Below, one piece after another: positions 1-5,692 of a DNA stretch of 5,692 bases (within the stretch, counting starts at the first letter, position 1; every line of letters begins with the position of its first letter). The notes beneath the pieces are model-generated. The model saw only the letters and a program-made list of their open reading frames with translations. It did no database searches and was not told where the DNA came from. A program made the position numbers and the translations under genes. Source of the stretch: Chloroflexota bacterium (lineage in GTDB: Bacteria > Chloroflexota > Dormibacteria > Aeolococcales > Aeolococcaceae); NCBI GenBank assembly GCA_005889515.1, contig VBHE01000295.1:10220-15911 (forward strand), in the 5' to 3' direction.

Positions 1-1037
1 GGGCCGAGGAGGGCCTTGGCGATGGTGGCGCGGTTGATCGACATCGCCACCGCCATGCGCACGGTGACGTCGCTGAGGATGGGGCTGGTGCCGTTGATGG
101 TCACGTGGCGGAAGTTGGGACCGCCGGCGCGCCGCAGGGTGACCCCCGCGGTCGTCTGGGCGCGCTTCAGCTTGTTGACGTCGGGACCGACGTCCATGAA
201 GTCGATCTCCCCGTTGGCGAGGGAGTCGATCTGGGCGTCGGGGTCGATGACCCGGTAGATGATCTGGCCGAGCCTGGCCGGGCGCCCCCACCACTTCTCG
301 TTGCGCACCAGCGTGATCGTCTTCGCGGTCAGGTCGATGCTGCCGAGCTTGAACGGTCCCGCGGTGGTGAGCGGCTTTCCCTTCCAGCCGTCGTTGAAGA
401 CCGACGGGCTGCCGTTCGTCGAGGCCGGGTAGAGGAAGCTGAAGAGGCCGCGCCAGTCGACGTACGGCTTGGCGAAGGTGACCACCACCTCGCGGTCGTC
501 GCTGCCCTTGGCGACGCTCTCGATCTTCTCGTAGCCGTTGCTCGAGGCGATCTTGTACGCGGAGTCGACGCCGCGCAGCGCCTTCCACTGCGCCTCGAAA
601 TCGGCCTCGGTGATCGGGGTGCCGTCGTACCAGATCGCCTTGGGGTTGATGCGGTAGGTGACCACCTCCTTGGGGGTCTGGGCGGTGAGCACCCCGGAGG
701 TGATGTAGTCGGAGTTCACCGTCGGCTGCGCCGCGGCGTCGAAGTTGAACATCGACGGCATCAGGGCGCCGAGGACCTCGGCGCCGCTCGCATTGGTGCC
801 GTCGAGCTCGTTGCCGTTGAAGTTCGCCGGGTAGGAGTCGATCGGCCAGCGCAGCACGCCGCCGTCCTGGAGCTGGCTGCGGTCGGTGGGGTTGACGTCC
901 TCGGCGGTGGCCGCCGGACCCGAGGAGGAGGACGTCCCCTGCGCGCTCCCCGACCCGCCCGAGCCCCCGCAGGCCGAGGCCGCCATGGCCGGGGCCACGA
1001 GAATGCCGACGATCCAGGTCCATCGTGCGGGTCCCAC
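1..1037 (-). CDS. oppA: Oligopeptide ABC transporter substrate-binding lipoprotein, OppA-like (C-terminus cut off by window edge)
   Basis: This is the extracytoplasmic receptor that captures the substrate, probably peptides, and delivers it to OppB/OppC. I read 345 codons without a stop. The start is GTG at 1037, six bases after a GGAGG Shine-Dalgarno; the next in-frame ATG is codon 18, inside the signal peptide. Residues 1-22 form a short signal peptide (Arg5, then a hydrophobic stretch) ending in the lipobox A20-S21-A22-Cys23, so the mature protein should be lipid-anchored. A Gly/Ser-rich tether follows (about 24-45). The SBP_bac_5 fold begins near residue 57. Family-like segments include W136-YDGTPIT, an AGPFK at 226-230, the NEKWWG at 246-251 and the ANGEID at 274-279. 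Around 200 C-terminal residues should be missing, since family members usually exceed 500. It lies 84 bases after the ATPase gene, as in the actinobacterial oppBCDA order. Substrate specificity cannot be read from this fragment. Confidence 0.93.
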   Translation of the reverse strand, partial: MGPARWTWIVGILVAPAMAASACGGSGGSGSAQGTSSSSGPAATAEDVNPTDRSQLQDGGVLRWPIDSYPANFNGNELDGTNASGAEVLGALMPSMFNFDAAAQPTVNSDYITSGVLTAQTPKEVVTYRINPKAIWYDGTPITEADFEAQWKALRGVDSAYKIASSNGYEKIESVAKGSDDREVVVTFAKPYVDWRGLFSFLYPASTNGSPSVFNDGWKGKPLTTAGPFKLGSIDLTAKTITLVRNEKWWGRPARLGQIIYRVIDPDAQIDSLANGEIDFMDVGPDVNKLKRAQTTAGVTLRRAGGPNFRHVTINGTSPILSDVTVRMAVAMSINRATIAKALLG

Positions 1038-1121
1038 GGGCTCCCTCCCTGCGGTGCCAAACCACGAGCCGGTCCGTGTCGAGAGTGTAGGCCGCGCCGC
1101 CGGGCGCCTTCCGAGCGCCGC
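1038..1121 (-). promoter_or_regulatory. 84-base oppDF-oppA intergenic leader with strong Shine-Dalgarno
   Basis: This is the only real gap between genes in the window. On the transcribed strand, AGGGAGGGAG (1050-1041) places a GGAGG core six bases before the oppA GTG. It is the best ribosome-binding site here; the oppB and oppC starts have none, and oppDF only a weak GGGGAC. Just after the oppDF stop, a small hairpin can form (arms 1119-1115 and 1107-1103, 5 bp GGCGC/GCGCC, 7-base loop). It has no T tract, so it does not look like an intrinsic terminator. A TACACT at 1089-1084 fits a relaxed TAnnnT -10 box, but no convincing -35 lies 17 bases upstream. The strong SD fits the usual need for more receptor than membrane complex. 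A separate promoter is possible but unproven. Confidence 0.6.
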
Positions 1122-3178
<2,057 letters not shown>

Positions 3179-3182
<4 letters not shown>

Positions 3183-4111
3183 AGCCGTCCCCGCGGCGAC
3201 GCCGCGTTGGGGTCGAAGGCGTCACGAAGTCCGTCGCCGACCACGCTCACGGCGAGCACCGCGGTGATGAGCAGGCCGCCGGCGAAGAGGAAGAGCCAGG
3301 GGAAGGTGAGCGCCGAGCGGGTGCCGTCGGCGATCAGGGTGCCGAGCGAGACGTCGGGCGGCTGCACCCCGAAGCCGAAGTAGCTGAGCCCGGTCTCGGC
3401 GAGGATGGCGCCGCCGACGTTGATGGTGGCGTCGATGATCAGCAGCGACGACATGTTGGGAAGGAGGTGGCGGAGGATGATCTGCCACGACGGCACCCCC
3501 ATGAAGCGCGCCGCCTGGACGAACTCGCGCTCGCGGAGGCTGATCGAGAGGCCGCGCACCACCCGGGCGGTGATCATCCACGAGAAGCCGGCGAGCAGGA
3601 TCACGAAGAGCAGCCAGGTGCGCCCCCGGAAGGTGGGGCTGAGGATGGCGAGGATGAGGAACCCGGGGAGCACGAGGAGCAGGTCGACGACCCACATCAG
3701 CACCCGCTCCACCCAGCCGCCGTAATAGCCGGCGGAGGCACCGACGACCGCGGCGAGCCCGGTGGAGAACAGTGCCGCGAGCAGCCCGATGATCAGCGAC
3801 TTCTGGAGGCCGCGCAGGGTCTGGGCGTAGACGTCCTCGCCGATCTGGCTGGTGCCGAACCAGTGCGACCACGACGGTGGCTCGAGGAAGGCGTTGAAGT
3901 CGTGGGAGCGGTAGTCCCACTTCGACAGGTACGGACCCAGGAAGGCGAGCACGAAGAGGAACACCAGCACCGCCAGGCCGGCGACCGACAGCCTGCGGCG
4001 GAGGAAGCGGCGGAGAACCAGGCGGCCGCGGCTGAGCCCGGCGGCCTCGGCGGACTCGAGGGCTGCGGCCTCGTCGAGGTCGAACAGGATGGGGTCGGTG
4101 GGGATCGCCAC
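3179..4111 (-). CDS. oppC: Oligopeptide ABC transporter permease, OppC-like
   Basis: This is one of the two inner-membrane channel subunits; it pairs with OppB. The 310 residues have a charged cytoplasmic N-terminus (Arg-rich at 28-40), a first membrane helix at about 41-60, and an outside loop with the OppC-type motif HWFGTSQIGEDVYAQTL (83-99). About five more helices follow (roughly 104-128, 136-157, 165-183, 219-243, 271-291). The EAA coupling motif that contacts the ATPase spans about 196-218 (E196, A200-A201, G205, L217-P218). Other family marks are AETGLSYFGFGVQPP (238-252) and LGTLIADG (256-263). The start is GTG at 4111. It must lie after an in-frame TAG (the oppB stop) five codons upstream, and no Shine-Dalgarno is visible. 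The stop overlaps the start of the ATPase gene by four bases. The motif at 86-92 has Ser and Glu where many OppC proteins have Asp and Arg; this may be normal in this subfamily. Confidence 0.95.
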
Positions 4112-4123
4112 GTCGACGGCCGG

Positions 4124-5107
4124 CTAGCGGATCCGCACCCGGGGGTCGAGGGCGGCGTAGGCGAGGTCGGAGAGCATCCCGGCGATGAGGACGAGGACGG
4201 CGACGAAGAGGGTCACGGTGACCACCGCGTTGACGTCGTTGGTGGTCACCGAGTCGACGAACCACTCCCCCATCCCGTGCCAGCCGAAGATCTTCTCGGT
4301 GAAGGTCGCGCCGGTGACGAGGAGCCCGAAGTTGTAGGCGAAGAAGGTGGCCATCGGGATGAGCGCGGTGCGCAGGCCGTGCTTGATCAGCGCATGGTTG
4401 CGGCGCAGCCCCTTGGCCTGGGCCGTACGCAGGAAGTCGCTGCCGAGGACGTCGAGCATCGCGTTGCGCTGATACCGGCTGTAGAACGCGATCTGGCCGA
4501 GCACGATCGAGAGGGTCGGCAGGATGAGGTGGCGGACGCGGTCGAGGACGAGGTGCGCCCCGCCACCGCTCAACCCCGGGGTGTACTCCCCGGTGTAGTC
4601 GAGCAGCTGCACCCCGGTCAGCTGGTTGAGGTTGAGCGCCGCCAGCTTGAGCAGCACCGCGACCAGGAAGACCGGGGTCGAGAGGATCACGAAGGAGAGC
4701 ACCGCGCTCGCGTGGTCGCTGAAGTGGTACTGGCGGACCGCGCCGAGCACCCCCACGCCGACGCCGAGAAGCCCCCCGAGGAACGATCCGATGACCAGCA
4801 GCCGCAGGCTCACGCCGATCCGCCGGCCCATCTCCGCGGTGACCGAGTCGCCGGTCACGGTCTTGCCGAAGTCACCGTGGACCACGCCGCCGAGCCAGCG
4901 TCCGAAGCGCTTCGCGATCGGGGTGTGGTCGTTGAGGTTGAGGTCGTCGAGCTGCCGGTTGATCGACGCCGCCGACAGCGGCGGGTTGCGGCCCTCGTAG
5001 TTGGAGCGGGGGTGGAGCGTGGTGCCGGCGAGGAAGTACCCGAGGGTGGTGGCCAGGGCCACGAGCACGGCGTAGTTGAGCAGCCTGCGGAGCAGGAATC
5101 TGGCCAC
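4124..5107 (-). CDS. oppB: Oligopeptide ABC transporter permease, OppB-like
   Basis: This is the other inner-membrane channel subunit. The 327 residues start with a short basic N-terminus and a first helix at about 9-28. A long outside loop (about 29-100) follows, containing NYEGRNPP (36-43) and HGDFGKT (77-83). This large loop is typical of actinobacterial-style OppB. Further helices lie at about 101-123, 135-157, 192-212, 249-270 and 294-316. The EAA coupling motif spans about 224-251 (D224-FLRTAQAKG, ending L249-I250-P251). The FGWHGMG at 274-280 and the C-terminal DPRVR at 321-325 are strong family signatures. The start is GTG at 5107; TAG occurs in frame four codons upstream, with only ATT, CCC and CGC between, so no better start exists. 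No Shine-Dalgarno is visible. The gap to the upstream propeller gene is 12 bases, and the gap to oppC is also 12. Confidence 0.95.
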   Translation of the reverse strand: MARFLLRRLLNYAVLVALATTLGYFLAGTTLHPRSNYEGRNPPLSAASINRQLDDLNLNDHTPIAKRFGRWLGGVVHGDFGKTVTGDSVTAEMGRRIGVSLRLLVIGSFLGGLLGVGVGVLGAVRQYHFSDHASAVLSFVILSTPVFLVAVLLKLAALNLNQLTGVQLLDYTGEYTPGLSGGGAHLVLDRVRHLILPTLSIVLGQIAFYSRYQRNAMLDVLGSDFLRTAQAKGLRRNHALIKHGLRTALIPMATFFAYNFGLLVTGATFTEKIFGWHGMGEWFVDSVTTNDVNAVVTVTLFVAVLVLIAGMLSDLAYAALDPRVRIR

Positions 5108-5119
5108 GCGGGGAATCTA

Positions 5120-5692
5120 TCAGGAGCAGCCGCCGGCGACCCTCTGCCCGGTCGGGAAGAGCCGGGGGACGTCGACCCGCCGCAGGCCGGTCGAGGGGCT
5201 GAAGCGGTAGAGGGCGCCGCCGTCGTCGGACACCCAGACCCCGCCGGCGTCGGTGACCGCCGCCGGGTAGCCGGGGGTGTCGTCCCCGCCCGGGGAGCTG
5301 TCGGAGACCTGCCGCGCCTGTCCGGGCGCGGTGAGCAGCCAGACCGAGCTCGCCTGGGGGGCGGCGACCTGGACCAGGGGGTGGCCGTCGCCGTCGACGG
5401 CGATCAGCCGGAGCCCGGCGCCCTCCCGGTGCATCCACACCGCGACCGTCCCGTGCTCGGGGTCGAGCCGCTGCACCTCCTCCCCCCCGCCGGGGAGGGT
5501 CGCCGAGGCCCAGGCGGCGCCCCCTCCGACCCCCGCCCACTCCACGCCCGCCTCGGCGGGCCGCAGGCTGCGCGCCGCCCCGGAGCCGGGATCGAGGAGG
5601 AGCAGCCCGCCGGCCGGCTCGCCGGCGCGGTGACGGTGCACCACGAAGACGCCGGCGGCGCCGAAGGCGAGGACCTCGAGCCCGTCGCCGCC
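5120..5692 (-). CDS. Beta-propeller-like protein of unknown function (N-terminus cut off by window edge)
   Basis: The frame is open from the window edge to a TGA at 5122-5120, giving 190 C-terminal residues. An internal GTG at 5644 could serve as a start, but the coding frame and its composition continue past it, so the gene very probably begins outside. The visible part shows repeated short blocks with a V/A-W strand followed by Gly/Asp-rich turns: GVFVVH (14-19), AAWASA (59-64), VAVWMH (83-88), SSVWLL (115-120) and GGVWVSDDGGALYRFSPSTG (150-169). This pattern resembles PQQ-, NHL- or streptogramin-lyase-type propeller blades, which often bind ligands or proteins outside the membrane; that reading is inference. 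There is no C-terminal membrane anchor and one Cys, the penultimate residue (189). It ends 12 bases before oppB, so co-transcription is likely. I do not recognise the family. A run of seven C at 5482-5488 does not disturb the frame. Confidence 0.75.
   Translation of the reverse strand, partial: GGDGLEVLAFGAAGVFVVHRHRAGEPAGGLLLLDPGSGAARSLRPAEAGVEWAGVGGGAAWASATLPGGGEEVQRLDPEHGTVAVWMHREGAGLRLIAVDGDGHPLVQVAAPQASSVWLLTAPGQARQVSDSSPGGDDTPGYPAAVTDAGGVWVSDDGGALYRFSPSTGLRRVDVPRLFPTGQRVAGGCS

Noticed and set aside
761..1060. A 99-codon minus-strand frame starting at TTG at the 5' end of oppA
   Set aside because: It is out of frame with the lipoprotein reading, which has a Shine-Dalgarno, a signal peptide, a lipobox and a conserved binding-protein fold.
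1084..1089. TACACT as a -10 promoter box for oppA
   Set aside because: It matches only TAnnnT and no convincing -35 is seen 17 bases upstream, so it is not listed as a promoter of its own.
1103..1119. Hairpin after the ATPase gene as a transcription terminator
   Set aside because: The stem is only 5 bp with a 7-base loop, and no T-rich tract follows on the transcribed strand.
3222..4265. A 347-codon minus-strand frame overlapping oppC and the 3' end of oppB
   Set aside because: The product is Arg/Pro/His-rich and crosses the oppB/oppC boundary, while the other frame gives complete permeases with EAA motifs. It is a GC-driven shadow.
5477..5500. C-rich run facing a G-rich run (inverted repeat) inside the propeller gene
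   Set aside because: It is explained by Gly/Pro and Glu codons in a continuous reading frame. I see no sign of frameshift or regulatory use.
4872..5540. A 222-codon minus-strand frame overlapping oppB and the propeller gene
   Set aside because: The product is Arg/Gly/Pro-rich and straddles two better-supported genes; it is an out-of-frame shadow.

Overview
The window is about 70% GC by eye and is packed with genes on the minus strand. It holds most of one oligopeptide-type (Opp/Dpp family) ABC importer operon, and all transcription runs from high to low coordinates. The four starts that can be seen are all GTG. The single-chain double ATPase, the gene order oppB-oppC-oppD-oppA, and the style of OppB and OppA resemble the actinobacterial Opp system, for example that of Mycobacterium tuberculosis. 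The host is therefore a high-GC bacterium, most likely an actinobacterium or a member of a high-GC neighbouring phylum such as Chloroflexota/Dormibacterota. The sequence alone does not decide which.

In transcription order, the layout is as follows. (1) 5692-5120: the C-terminal part of a protein with beta-propeller-like repeats, whose 5' end lies outside the window. (2) 5107-4124: oppB, the first permease. (3) 4111-3179: oppC, the second permease. (4) 3182-1122: a fused OppD-OppF ATPase of 686 residues, whose GTG start overlaps the oppC stop by 4 bases. (5) An 84-base gap carrying the only strong Shine-Dalgarno sequence in the window. (6) 1037-1: oppA, the substrate-binding lipoprotein, whose C-terminal part lies outside the window.

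Together these genes give a complete importer. Lipid-anchored OppA captures the peptide outside the membrane, OppB and OppC form the channel, and the two ATPase halves of the OppDF chain power it. Both halves keep every catalytic motif and a C-terminal four-cysteine set. The propeller-like gene upstream is close enough to be in the same transcript, but its role is unknown.

I found no RNA genes, mobile elements, CRISPR arrays or phage features, and no gene-free stretch longer than 84 bases. This is a conventional transporter locus. The points worth a second look are the SD-less, equally spaced, same-register junctions around oppB, the altered cysteine spacing in the second ATPase half, and the linked propeller gene. 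I see no evidence of a wholly new system.
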